A stretch of 64,000 nt of DNA from Ananas comosus (lineage: Eukaryota; Streptophyta; Magnoliopsida; Poales; Bromeliaceae): positions 8,417,048 to 8,481,047 of the forward strand of contig NC_033640.1 of the NCBI RefSeq assembly GCF_001540865.1, written 5' to 3'. The notes under the pieces are model-generated. The model did no database searches and was not told the origin of the DNA. It saw only the letters and a list, made by a program, of their open reading frames with translations. Position 1 is the stretch's first letter. Each line of letters begins with the position of its first letter. Position numbers and translations under genes: made by a program. Positions 45,388 through 56,494 of this stretch are shown piece after piece.

Positions 45388-45478
45388 AAGGTTGTGCAGT
45401 CTAACTATACGGTTTGACAGTTATAAAAAATGTGTAGATTAGACCATGAAACCATATCGCAGAGGGTGATGAGCCCTA
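45388..45478 (+). pseudogene. Ty1/copia gag fragment, part 2
   Basis: After the repeated AAGGT, the reading LCSLTIRFDSYKK, then TMKPYRRG continues the copia Gag helix region (L-x-x-F-x-x-Y-K pattern). It ends in stops near 45470, where the sequence switches abruptly to gypsy RT. Confidence 0.65.
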
Positions 45479-45479
45479 G

Positions 45480-47860
45480 ACAATGTGTGTCACAAGGTAT
45501 GGGCATTCAAATTTTTAGTAACGTCGTTTAGCCTTATGAATGCCCTAGCTACTTTCTGCACCCTAATGAACCAACTATTCCACGACTATCTAGATAAGCT
45601 TGTGGTGATCTATTTGGATGATATTGTCATGTATAGTCATACCTTGAAGAAACATGTTGAGCACCTCCGCATTGTTTTTCGAACATTAAGGGAGTACTCC
45701 TCAACAGGAGATTATATTTCTGGGCCATTGAGTGGGTGGTGGCCTAATCGATATGAATGAGGAGAAAATTCATGCCATCAAGGAGTGGAGAGCATCAACA
45801 AAAGTGACAGAATTACGTTTGTTTCTTAGACTTGTCAACTATTATCGGCGGTTCATTGCTAGCTATTCTCGACGGGTTGGACCATTGACGGACTTGCTAC
45901 AAAAGGATCGACCTTGGAGGTGGTCAATTGAGTGCCAGAGAGCCTTTGATGACTTGAAAGCTGCTGTGATGGAGGAGCCAGTATTACGTTTACCTGATCA
46001 CTCACTCCAGTTCAAAGTCTATACTGATGCCTCTAATTATGCTATTCGGGGTGTACTTGTATAAGAGGGCAACCCTTTAGCTTCCGAGAGCCGGAAGTTA
46101 AACGACATCGAGTGGCGGTACGTGGTCCACGAGAAGGAGATGACAGCAGTGGTGCATTTTCTTCGGGTGTGGAGGCACTATCTCCTTAGATCTCGATTCG
46201 TGGTTAAGACAGACAACGTCGCCTTGAGTTATTTCCAAACTCAGAAGATACTCACTACAAAGTAGGTAAGATGGCAAGATTTCCTATTAGAGTTTGACAT
46301 GGTCTTAGAGTACAAGCCAAGATGATGTAATCAAGTCGTTGACGCTCTAAGCCAAGGCAGAACTTGCTACCCTTAAAGCTATGTCCAATGAGAGGGCGAC
46401 TCAAGTACAAGCGACATTGCAAGAGAGGATCCATGAAGGGTTGAAGAAGGATCCCATGGCAGTAACTCTCCAGCAGATGATCGATGAGAAAAAGGCGCAA
46501 AGATTCTGGATCCAGGATGGCCTAATCAAGACAAAAGGGGATTGAGTGTATGTGCCGTGAGTGTGTAATCGGAGGAGAGAACTGCTCCATGAGTGTTATG
46601 AGACTCTATGGGCAGGCCACCCGGGTGCACACCAAACCTTGGCCCTTATGGAGAGGGCTTACTATTGACCGAAAATGGGGGAGGATATTGAGGAATATGT
46701 ATGCACTTGTCTCACGTGTCAGTAAGATAAGGTGGAGCGAGAGAAGTCGTGTGGGCTGTTGGAGCTCTTAATAGTGCCAGAGCGGCCATGAGAGAGCGTC
46801 TCTTTGGACTTTATCTCCAACCTACCAAAGGTGGGGGAGATCGGTTTGATCCCTATCATAGTGGACCGATTTTCGAAATACACCACTTTCATCCCTCCAC
46901 CCGTGTGCTATATTGCTGAGGAGACTGCACAACTATTCATGAAGTATGTGGTGAAGTATTGGGGAGTCCCACAAAATATCGTCACAATAGGGATTCTCGC
47001 TTCCTTGGGTGCTTATGGACGAAGCTTTTCAAGCTTTTGGGTTCCAAACTATACTTCTCCACAAGCCTACACCTCCAGACGGACGACGAGACTGAGAAAA
47101 TAAATGCTCTACTCGAGCAATACCTTCGGCACTTTGTAAGTACCAATCAGCGAGACTGGGTGAAGCTGCTCGATGTAGTCCAATTCTCGTACAATTTGCA
47201 GTGGAGCTCTGGAATCAACAAAAGCCCTTTCGAGATTATCATAGGCCAGCAACTTTCTACGCCACACATGTTGGTCATCGGGTATACCGGCAGCAACCCC
47301 TCAGCATACCACCTTGTGAAGGAGTGGCATCGTAATGCTGAGATTGCCCAAGCTTACTTGGAGAAGGAGGCATGAACTATGAAGAAATAGGCCGATAAGG
47401 ACAGACGGCCTTGAGACTACTGCAAAGGGGACCTCATGCTGATCAAGCTTCAACCAGTATACCTGAGAGTGTTTCGAAAGGTACATAAGGGTTTGGTCCG
47501 AAAGTATAAAGGCCCTTTCCTTACGTGGGCACGGTGGGAGAGGTCTTCTACCATGTACAACTCCTGGCATGGCTTGAAATCCATTCGGTTTTCCATAAGA
47601 GCTATCTAAAGCCTTACTATGCCAGTCGGGAAGATCCCCTAAGAAGCGTCTCGACTCGTTCCACCCCCATAATTTCCTACATCAAGAGGCGAGTTGATGA
47701 AATTTTGGTAGACAGAGTGCGGAAGCTACCCAATGAAGCAGTCTAAAGAGAATTCCTCATCAAGTGAAAAAACCTGCCAAGGGCTGAAGCCAGTTGGGAG
47801 CGTGAGGATGCACTTCGGCATGAAGAAGACAAGATCAGGGAGTACCAGTAGAAGACCACG
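45480..47860 (+). pseudogene. Chromovirus pol remnant (RT, RNase H, INT, chromodomain)
   Basis: The remnant is truncated at its 5' end inside RT. FKFLVTSFSLMNALATFCTL corresponds to the [12 protein letters not shown] motif with changes, followed by the catalytic YLDD (about 45612-45623) and VYTDASNYAIRGVLV of RNase H (about 46017-46060). Integrase includes MDFISNLPKVGE and VDRFSKYTTFIPP (46804-46900) and a Q-T-D-D-E-T-E-K-I-N-A block with the catalytic E. A chromodomain-like end (VDRVRKLPNEAV, then FLIK and ASWEREDALRH) lies at about 47700-47830. Many frameshifts and stops occur. It resembles the Reina/CRM side of the chromoviruses more than Tekay, but I cannot fix the lineage. Confidence 0.8.
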
Positions 47861-48562
47861 GTGGATGCGTCAGGATAACCCAAGCACGCACGGAAGTACA
47901 AACTAAAGACCCCGTTGAGGGCGTCGAAGAATCAAGTGGGGGATTCTATCAACGTCCTTTTTGGTTGTAAACGGTCCTGACTTCGTCAATAACATTGAGT
48001 CTATAATATTGTGTCGGGCACGATGTCGACAAAGAATTTTCCCTTGTTTGGGATGGGCATTGCTTGTAAATTGGCATCTAGTTGGCACCCACGCGGGTTC
48101 GCTTATGCTACGCATCCAAGGGAATGTAGGTATTTTGCTAATGATGGTCTCCATGTGACGGATTGAGCTGGAAATATGTCAGACATGGGTTGGCGACCTA
48201 TTTTCCCATGGGTGTGTGGGATAGGAAAAATGTATCCCTTTGTGAGCACTTTCGTACCCCCGGGGTGCCAAAGGGATGGATGCCAATATGGGGTAGTGCA
48301 GGACGGTTGGATGAGACGTATTAAGTGAGTCGATTTTGCTAGATGCGGAGTGTCTTGGTGTTTATTTTGCCCTCATCAGCAATGCTCAACCAAGTTAAGT
48401 CGTGTGTCTTTTGGTTGTAGTCCACTTTTTCGTTATCAATAAAATACTCGTTGTTCGTGCTAATTTACAGGGCCCATTGTGTGTCGTTCTCTTTATTCTC
48501 GGCCGTCGCCAATTTGTGAAATTGTGTCTCAAGACAGATTGGCTAGCTCATTCTTGCAGGTG
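47861..48562 (+). mobile_element. 3' end of the chromovirus remnant, LTR-like
   Basis: A purine tract, AAGTGGGGGATTC (about 47935-47947), follows the chromodomain, as in chromoviruses just before the 3' LTR. About 600 bases of LTR-like, non-coding sequence follow, with a polyadenylation-like CAATAAAATA near 48438. Neither LTR end could be set. The next feature on the right is the MITE arm at 48563. Confidence 0.5.
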
Positions 48563-48859
48563 ACGGATGAGTGCCGCGTGGGCATTTCGAGGAAAAAATT
48601 TCAAACCCGTGATAGCATGGTGAAGGGGCGCCCATCCATCCGCCTAACAAAATGCTTGATTAAAATGCATGGAGAGGCCCCTCAACTATTGGATAGTTTG
48701 AAATATGCCCTTTAATTTTGTAGATTCCATAATTTTTAATTTTTTTTATTTGAATTCTATCTTTAGTTTAGTTAAAAATTTTATCAAATTTAAGAATTAT
48801 ATCATTTCTATTAAATTTAATAATAAAATTTATATTAGATTTAGTATTAATAATTTAAT

Positions 48860-48864
48860 ACTAT
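48860..48864 (+). repeat. Target-site duplication of C, ACTAT
   Basis: Pairs with ACTAT at 52231-52235. Confidence 0.9.
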
Positions 48865-49714
48865 TGTTGGGCTGCCTAAGGTCCCGACCCTTGACCCGGT
48901 CATATATCCTCCTCGGGAAGAGCGTCGGGATGACGAGCGGCCGCGGATGATGACCCTCGAAGTTTGCGCCCACAGAGGATCAAGCGATTAGGCCGATGAG
49001 GGATCGAATCAGTCGGGTTCGAAAACCTTCACAGTAGATTCGCGTCGGCAGGATGAGCCAAATGAACAAGGGAAGCTTATATCTCGGCTGAGAGATGAGC
49101 CGAATGGCCAGAACAACACGAAATCTGGTCGGCCTGAATAGCCGAACGTGACTTTCTATTGAATAGAAGATGAAAAAGCACAAGAACAGGGGAGTGATGC
49201 CCGTGGGGCAGACAGACTCCAAGTATATTCTACAAGGGAGTGATGCTCATGGGGCAGACAGACTCCAAGTATATTCTATAAGGAAGTGATGCCCATGGGG
49301 CAGACAGACTCCGAAGATCTAAGTTACAGGAACTACTCCTAGGAAAAGCAGTAAATGTGGAAAAGAAAAAGATTACATTTAGACTACTCCTAAAAAAGCG
49401 ATAAAATGTAGAGGAAATAAGGGTGGTCTTTTGTGCGCAGGGGCAAAGACCTCTATTGCAGGCTTCAAAGTTACTATTTATAGCCCACATTATTAGTTGG
49501 TTGAAAGTAGTTGGGGGGAGTGGTTGTAACCATGATCGTGGAAATTATACTAACTCCTCATGGAAGTTACGCTAACTCCTCATGGAAGTTACGCCCCAAT
49601 CTTCAACCGTTCCCGCCTTCTTGTCCTTCAGGCGCCTTATTGCCGACTCCTGGTGTACCACGTGTGCTTATTGGCTCATACGTAGGTTAGGTCGGCTCAA
49701 TTTTGGTATCAACA
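48865..49714 (-). repeat. 3' LTR of element C
   Basis: 850 bases. Contains three tandem copies (about 49185-49320) of the module read on this strand as GTGATGCCCGTGGGGCAGAC plus a spacer. Confidence 0.92.
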
Positions 49715-50028
49715 ATGCCCTCCCAATAGTCTTTCGAATGAACATTCGGATGACTATTGGTGTCAAATCGACTATTCAAAAGCACAACCGAGACCCAAGC
49801 TTTAGTTTCGCTGGTCTTGGTCGGCTTTAGGAAAACGGCGTTTTATCATTCCAGCCACATATATCTCGGCTTCATTAGCCGATTCTTTACTTTTATTCGA
49901 TTAGTTCGGCTCTTCTTGAAACGAATGTTTTTCTATCAAGAAATTCTTTTTAAAGAAAGTGGCTATATCTCGGCTTCATCAGCCGATTCTTCACTTTCAC
50001 TCGATTGGCTCGGCTCTTCTTGAACCGA
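49715..50028 (-). other. Gag 3' tail and polypurine tract of C
   Basis: Beyond the gag stop, the coding-like text QSVQEEPSQSSESEESADEAE continues and is followed by a diverged second copy, as in B. The tract CTATTGGGAGGGCAT (minus strand, 49715-49730) abuts the LTR. No other gene. Confidence 0.65.
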
Positions 50029-51327
50029 CTATTCTTCTATCAAGGATTTCTCCTTGCCTTTGCTTTGATTTTTATATCGGCTCCATTGCAGCCGATCGTT
50101 CTCACTTTTCTTCTGAAATTGCTCGTATTGGGCAACTCGAACACCTAGATCAAATAGGTTAGAAAAATACTTATCTTCAAAATGGTCTTTTATCTTTAAA
50201 TGCAGACCATTTAACGCCATTTTGGCGAACTCTGATTCCGGCATTCTCATAAAGCACCGGGTTTTGGCTATTTTGAAACGGTCTAAATACTCTTCGACCG
50301 TTTCACCTGACATTTGTCGGTACAAAGCCAAGTCGGCGACCGATAATTGTGGCTCCGATCTATAGAATCGCTCATGAAATTTTCTTTCCAATTCGTCCCA
50401 ATCTTGGATAGAATTGGCTGATAAACTTGCATACCAAATAAACGTCGTTTTAGTTAACGACGTGTTAAATAATCGAAGTTTTAAAAATGAGTCAGCGGCC
50501 GCTTCTCTACATTGGGCCGTGAACCGGGCTATATGCTCGACCGTATTCTCGGTCTCATCGCCCGAGAACTTGTCGAACTTCGGCATTTTCCAGTTTGCCG
50601 GATACGGATGCTCTGTATCTATATTTGCTGGATACGGGGATCGAAAAACAGGCCGCATAGCCGGCCTGGCCCCTACTCCGAAGGTATTCCGAATGACTTC
50701 CTCAATCTGAGCATACAGCGGAGCTTGTGCTTGAGCCGAATTTGGCCCTTGAGGAACTCCAAAATTCTGTATTGCAGGGTTCGCTCCTTGCATATCTTTA
50801 GGGGCCTGCCCCCCGGCTCTAGCCCCTATATTTTGGGGCTGGTATGCTGCCATCGGCGGAGGTGGTGGCAATCCCCATGTAATTTCCGGCTGTTGACCAG
50901 TATTGATGACGGCCGGTCTGTAAGCCGCTTGGAATGGTGCCCCCTGGTATTGGGGCTGTCCATTTACCGGTGTCGTAGGATTTTGCAACACTGGTGTCAT
51001 CATAGGCCTTTGTAAGCCTGTCATTGGTTGCTCATTTCGAGTCAATAATTGCCCTATTCGTGCAATATTTTCATTATAGGCCGTGATAGCGGCCAACACC
51101 GCGTCTAGTCGAGCGGTACTTTGATGGATATTTTGATCTAAAGTTTGCAGGACTCGGCTCATCTGGCCGAGCGCCTGAGTTAGACTCGGCTCTTGATGAA
51201 CCGACTGTCCGCTAGTCTCTCCTTCAACTGGCAAAACTGCTTGACATTCGCCAGCATTGTCTGAATCACTAGGTTGATCACTCCCAGAATTTCTAGGAAC
51301 AACCCTATTACGTAGATCATCAGTCAT
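50029..51327 (-). CDS. Intact gag of element C
   Basis: A 432-residue open frame starting MTDDLRNRVVPRNSGSDQPS. Order: an acidic N-terminal part, a helical segment (SLTQALGQMSRVLQTLDQNI, about residues 49-68), a Q/P-rich linker (about 115-205), and the retrotransposon gag domain (about 240-410) with MPKFDKFSGDETENTVEHIA, FYRSEPQLSVADLALYRQM and MPESEFAKMALNGLHLKIKD. A basic tail ends at SLIEE. It lacks a zinc knuckle, and text beyond the stop suggests that a longer gag was cut short. It would assemble particles and is the only full-length retrotransposon frame in the window without a stop. The start is the first ATG after the primer site and corresponds to MADDN in A and B. Confidence 0.85.
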   Translation of the reverse strand: MTDDLRNRVVPRNSGSDQPSDSDNAGECQAVLPVEGETSGQSVHQEPSLTQALGQMSRVLQTLDQNIHQSTARLDAVLAAITAYNENIARIGQLLTRNEQPMTGLQRPMMTPVLQNPTTPVNGQPQYQGAPFQAAYRPAVINTGQQPEITWGLPPPPPMAAYQPQNIGARAGGQAPKDMQGANPAIQNFGVPQGPNSAQAQAPLYAQIEEVIRNTFGVGARPAMRPVFRSPYPANIDTEHPYPANWKMPKFDKFSGDETENTVEHIARFTAQCREAAADSFLKLRLFNTSLTKTTFIWYASLSANSIQDWDELERKFHERFYRSEPQLSVADLALYRQMSGETVEEYLDRFKIAKTRCFMRMPESEFAKMALNGLHLKIKDHFEDKYFSNLFDLGVRVAQYEQFQKKSENDRLQWSRYKNQSKGKEKSLIEE

Positions 51328-51356
51328 AATTTATATATAAATTTACCTAAAAATGT

Positions 51357-51380
51357 GTCCCACTGGGCGTGCCAACAAAT
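51357..51380 (-). promoter_or_regulatory. Primer-binding site of C
   Basis: On the minus strand, TTGGCACGCCCAGTGGGAC follows the 5' LTR after four bases. It is the same site as in A and B. Confidence 0.75.
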
Positions 51381-52230
51381 TGTTGGGCTGCCTAAGGTCT
51401 CGACCTTTGACCCGGTCAGATATCCTCCTCGGGAAGAGCGTCGGGATGACGAGCGGTCGCGGATGATGACCCTCGAAGTTTGCGCCCACAGAGGATCAAG
51501 CGATTAGGCCGATGAGGGATCGAATCAGCCGGGTTCGAAAATATTCACAGTAGATTCGCTTCGGCAGGATGAGCCGAATGAACAGGGGAAGCCTATATCT
51601 CGACTGAGAGATGAGCCGAATGGCCAGAACAACACGAAATCTGGTCGGCCTGAATAGCCGAACGTGACTTTCTATTGAATAGAAGATGAAAAAGTGCAAG
51701 AATAGGGGAGTGATGCCCGTGGGGCAGACAGACTCCAAGTATATTCTACAAGGGAGTGATGCTCATGGGGCAGACAGACTCCAAATATATTCTATAAGGA
51801 AGTGATGCCCATAGGGCAGACAGACTCCAAAGATCTAAGTTACAGGAACTACTCCTAGAAAAAGCAGTAAATGCGGAAAAGAAAAAGATTACATTTAGAC
51901 TACTCCTAGAAAAACGATAAAATGCAGAGGAAATAAGGGTGGTCTTTTGTGCGCAGGGGCAAAGACCTCTATTGCAGGCTTCAAAGTTACTATTTATAGC
52001 CAACATTATTAGTTGGTTGAAAGTAGTTTGGGGGAGTGGTTGTAACAATGATCGTGGTAGTTATACTAACTTCTCATGGAAGTTACGCTAACTCCTCATG
52101 TAAGTTACGCCCCAATTTTCAACCGTTCCCGCCTTCTTGTTCTTCAGGCGCCTTATTGCCGACTCTTGGTGTACCACGTGTCCTTATTGGCTCATACGTG
52201 GGTTAGGCCGGCTCAATTTTGGTATCAACA
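51381..52230 (-). repeat. 5' LTR of element C
   Basis: 850 bases with few substitutions against 48865-49714. Confidence 0.92.
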
Positions 52231-52235
52231 ACTAT
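52231..52235 (+). repeat. Target-site duplication of C, ACTAT
   Basis: Pairs with 48860-48864. Confidence 0.9.
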
Positions 52236-52440
52236 AAATCCAAAAGTGCTATCTCAATCCTCTTGGATTTTAAAAAAATTAAAGTAAAAAATAAAATCTA
52301 AAAGAATTAAAGAAAAACTAAAGGGGATATTTCAAGACGGCTGATAGTTGAGGGACCTCTCCACGTATTTTAATCCAGCATTTTGCACGGCTGATGGATG
52401 GGCACCGCTATGCCACGCGGGCCCATCCGTATCTTCTCCA

Positions 52441-53829
52441 AACTATCTAGTTTGGGACGATGCCCGTATGATTTTTTACCCTAAGTTTGCCTGTTGTATT
52501 TGTGGTCAAATGTTACCAGCATTGCAGTCAAAAAACATTAATTAAGGGGGTCAAACCAAAATGGCCTATTAATGTACGGGTCTCACAAACTTTTCTACCG
52601 GAACTATATAATTCAACTAATAGTGCACAGTATAACTTCGTGTGTTTACTCTACTGTCTTAAAAGGATGCAATGTAATTAGAGTTAGAGGGGAGCATTAT
52701 TCGAGTCATTTTGGTAGGTTCGGTTTCTTTTATAAGTAATTTGGTTCGGTTCTATTTTAAAAATGAAAAACTTAAAAAAGGAGAATAAACTGTATTAACC
52801 AAATGTTTATAAAAACTGAATAATTACATCGTCTTAAAATTTTTGACATATATATATTAGTCTCATGTAGTAGTCAAACAACTAAAGACTTTGATTATTA
52901 TTACCTTCAAAGTAAAAAAAATTAACATAAAAAGTCGAACCGAACCCACTGAATTATTTCGGTTCGGTCGGTTTGGTTATATTTCTAATTCAGTTTTGTT
53001 CCATTTTGAAAATAATGCTATAAAAATCTGAATCGAACCTATGATTCCAAACCCTAAATGTAATACATGTAAAATGTAAATGAGCATATATAGAAAAAGT
53101 TAAAAAGGATCATAAAGGTTTCTTGCGCGTACCTCTGAGAAACTAATTGATTTTCATCACATTGGATCATCCAACTCCTGCTCCTTGGGACCTATCCTAT
53201 GCATGTGTATATTTTTATACGTTGTCGTCCCTTTAAATTGGTAGGCGATGCAGCGTATGTATATATACATATATATATAGGGCGTGACTTAGCTCAAGGG
53301 CAACGAATACAATGATACTCTTTTTTAATTAAGTCCCCAAAGTTGGTACATCTGTTGTACGTAGTTACGCCTTGATCAACAGCAAGGAGATCTAAGTAGG
53401 CATCCGCTCCTTTGCCACCGGTGACAAGTAAAGCAGAATTGCCGCTGCTTAATGCGTGATCATATGCTTACTTTTTAGTAGTTTAATTTTAAGAGTAGTG
53501 CTTTCATACTTGTTATTTCGATACCGTTCATTCATTCCTATTGTATAGCTCAGATTTTAATTTTTTTTTTTAAGTTGTGATCTACAGTAGCATGTCATTT
53601 TGAGAAAAGTACCGGTTAACAGATATCGCAAAGTGGAATATTTTTATTTTTTAACACGTGGGTAATTAAATAATTTTACCTCCGCTATATTATTAAACTC
53701 TCTTTTCTTTCTTTTTTCTCTCTCTACCTTAATTTCCTCAGAGATCCACATATATTTCATTACAAATAGTCTAGATTTGTTCCATATAAATTTATTCAAT
53801 TTATCTACAATCCTAATTTGTTTACTCTA
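52441..53829. other. Intergenic AT-rich stretch
   Basis: No gene or complete element seen. At 52715-53055 there are GGTTCGGT repeats on the left and CGAACCGAACC on the right that can pair, which may be a decayed MITE. A short TATATA tract lies at about 53255-53280. Confidence 0.4.
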
Positions 53830-54271
53830 GGGTATGTTTGGTTGGCCAAAAATGAAGCACCAAAAGTGACACTCTTGAAAAATGACATCTTATCAATTGC
53901 TTGGTTTGCAGAAGTGAATAAAAAATTATTTTACAAAAGTGGTGTAACCCTACCCGTTAGCAATAATAACTCGTTGGGCCCAACCACCGGTCCAAAATAC
54001 TTAAGCACAATTATTATGTCTAGCCCAATCAAACTTATATACTCCCATATCGGGCTCGGGCTGCACCAGTGTCGCCGCCGCCGCCTCCCGCCGTAAGCCG
54101 GCGTGAGCCCCGGCCTCCCCACGTCGGCTGCGCCCGCCTGCCACCGGCACTCTCATTGCCAAGCCGCCGCCGGCCGTGCCCTAGCTCCCACTGCCCGATA
54201 ACCCTTTGCAGTGCTGTTGTCGGTTGCTGTTCTGGTTTGCGCACGCTTTTCCGGCGATCCGAGGCTATCCC
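53830..54271. mobile_element. Fragment related to T1 LTR leader, with MITE-like start
   Basis: From about 54060 the GC-rich text (CCGCCGCCGGCCGTGCCCTAGCTCCCACTGC, given here in outline only as a CCTAGCTCCCACTGC core, then TTTTCCGGCGATCCGA) matches the end of the T1 leader (6710-6830). The left part begins GGGTATGTTTGGTTGGCC, a start common in plant MITEs, but I found no partner arm. Element E begins at 54272 inside this fragment. Confidence 0.4.
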
Positions 54272-54477
54272 TGTAAGATATTGAATCATCGTAGTATTAA
54301 TCAACTTTTGGCTAAAATGACCAATGTGTGGCGAGATGAATAGTTGGACAAGTTCCAATTGGCATTCCAACAATGTTGGAAGGATCAAAGTTGAGTAATA
54401 AAAGAGTTAGAAGGGTTTTAGCATTACTTGGTGCGAAGAGAAGTTGAACAAATGCTAAAACTGCAGTCTGGGCAAAG

Positions 54478-54680
54478 TGTACCGGTACAGCATCATTGTT
54501 GTACCGGTACATTGCGGTAAACCGAGAGAAGCAGCTCTCGGGTTTGGCAAATTTCACGGCAGTGTACCGGTACAGGATGGGTTTGTACCGGTACAAGTCT
54601 GGCAACCGAGAGAAATTGCTCTCGGGTTTGCCTCTGCGAGATCGTGTTACCGGTGACACTTGAGCCCGTACTGGTACACA
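54478..54680 (+). promoter_or_regulatory. TGTACCGGTACA array in LTR E
   Basis: Four exact palindromes (at about 54478, 54500, 54563 and 54583) and two degenerate ones (about 54646 and 54667). Two hairpins, AACCGAGAG...CTCTCGGGTT, at 54519-54544 and 54604-54628, alternate with the palindrome pairs. Confidence 0.65.
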
Positions 54681-55517
54681 ATGGATCAAACAGCAGAATT
54701 GAGTCTGTTGCAAATTAGAGAAAAGAAAGGGTCTTTTCGCTATTGTTACAACATGTTAAGGCCCCAACACCCCTTCTCTTTCTCTCCCACACCCATTCAC
54801 CCTCTCCCTCTCATTTCTCTCATTTTCTCTCTCTAGAGAGCTCTCCAAAAGGTGGGTTTGGAGGAGAAGCTTGGAGATTCAAAGCTTTTGGAGGCTTGGG
54901 AGCTCTCCAACAAGAAGAAGCTTGGGAGGCATTGAGGCTAAGGTGAGGTTTTTTGCAAGAATGAGTTTAGGGTTTGATTTTATACCCCAAATCTCTCGGT
55001 TTTGGTCTTCTTGCATGTGTGGAAACCTAGTAGAGGCTATAGAATACATAGAAACCATGTTTGCTCAAGTGATCTCATAGTTGATTTCTAGGGTTCGTGT
55101 CTTATACCCTAGAAATGAGTTAGATGATCTAGAGGAAGCTCTAGATGAGTTCCTAGAGGTTCAACAAGCTTGCATTTGCTTGATTTAGAGATCAAACCGA
55201 GACATTTTGCTATATGTCACATTAGGGCATCCAAAAGAGGGATTTTGCTCAAGTAGGATTTTGATCTAAATTGAACCTATACAAACCTAATTGAGAGTAT
55301 TTTCGACGCGTTGGTACGCTCGGTTCGGTGATCCGACGAGTGTACACGAAGATATTGACGAAACACCATTTTTGGTACAGATTGCCGCAGCACGCGGGAT
55401 AAGCATCCAAAAATCATCAAATCAGACTCATAGCTTCGTGACATCACCAAAAGGTGGGGGGTGTCCATCCCGAAGCAACCGGGCTACCTTCTATGTCCGA
55501 GTTCTATTTTTGAGCAT

Positions 55518-55519
<2 letters not shown>

Positions 55520-55597
<78 letters not shown>
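55520..55597. repeat. (TA)n microsatellite
   Basis: About 39 TA units in the LTR of E. ORFs read through it (IYIYIY) are artefacts. Confidence 0.97.
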
Positions 55598-55600
<3 letters not shown>

Positions 55601-56468
55601 ATCTTGCATTGTAGAATGTATTGAGTAGTTGTAGCTACATTTCCTTGCATGCTTCCATAGTAGTGATTGAAAGTGTGGGTTGAACACATAATCTAGTGGT
55701 TGCATGAGGATTTGGTGTGACATTATCCTAGAGTGGCAATATCAAGTGAGAACTTGGAGGATTTGTTTATGTAACGAGTGGCATGTCAAGTAGTGTAGTA
55801 GAAACACTTAAACATGATTACATAAACGAGTGGCATATGATTTAGTGTAGAAGTTGACACTTAGAAAACATATGACATAATCGAGTGGCATTTGGTTTTA
55901 GTGAGTAGTAGACACTATAACCTCAACCTAGGGATAGCAGATTTTTTCGATTGTCATTCAGACATTGAATCAAGTGCGGTAGAAGCACTGTGACCCTTGT
56001 AGATAGGGTATCCTCAGTAGACAAGGATTGGATCATACTCACTTAGTTTGTTCTGGCTTGGGGTGGTCGCTCCTCCCAAGCAGTGAGCTCCGGAGTCATC
56101 ACGAAGGGGCCAGAAGTAGTTGCCCTGGGACAGAAGTAGTTGTCCCGCAGACGGTCTCGGTGTGCGAGTGCAGTTTTTCCTCACCTATGAGATTTGAGAA
56201 GTGAGTCGTGGTGTAACCTTCGGGTTAACCAAGTGGATTGAATGACAAGTATTTGAATGGCATACTAAAGAGTGCATTCATACCATGACATGACATAGAG
56301 ACATGTTAGTAGTTCCCTAGCTATGTGCATCTCCTTATCCTTGATATTGTTGAAGCATAGTAGAAGCTAGTTGAATTATTGCTATGTAGATTTAGCATTC
56401 ATGACATCATGTTGATAAAGGCATAGTAGAAATAATTGTAGAATTCATACTATGTTGCAGTTTTATCA

Positions 56469-56494
56469 TATCTATCTATCTATCTATCTATCTA
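56469..56494. repeat. (TATC)n microsatellite
   Basis: About six to seven ATCT/TATC units in the LTR of E. Confidence 0.95.

Larger units (their letters stand above)
48865..52230 (-). mobile_element. Element C: gag-only Tat-type retrotransposon, gag intact
   Basis: The element lies on the minus strand: 5' LTR 51381-52230 and 3' LTR 48865-49714, 850 bases each and nearly identical by eye. It is flanked by ACTAT on both sides. The internal part is 1666 bases and holds a primer site, an uninterrupted gag and a polypurine tract. Pol is absent. TATA boxes (CTATTTATA on the plus strand) lie at 49474-49482 and 51990-51998. An open gag and similar LTRs suggest this is the youngest of A, B and C. Confidence 0.93.
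48563..52440. mobile_element. MITE-like element split by element C
   Basis: The left arm (48563-48720) and the right arm read in reverse (52440-52325) share ACGGATG, GCCCATCCATC, AAAATGCT-GATTAAAAT, GTGGAGAGG-CCCTCAACTAT and TTGAAATAT-CCCTTT-A in the same order. The arms are long inverted repeats with small indels. Without C the unit is about 510 bases and AT-rich in the centre. No coding capacity. Target duplication not established. Confidence 0.65.

Noticed and set aside
53830..53960. Second hAT or PIF-type MITE from its GGGTATGTTTGGTT start
   Set aside because: No matching inverted arm or target duplication could be found; kept only as a note.
55291..55723. ORFs with IYIYIY runs
   Set aside because: They are translations of the TA microsatellite.
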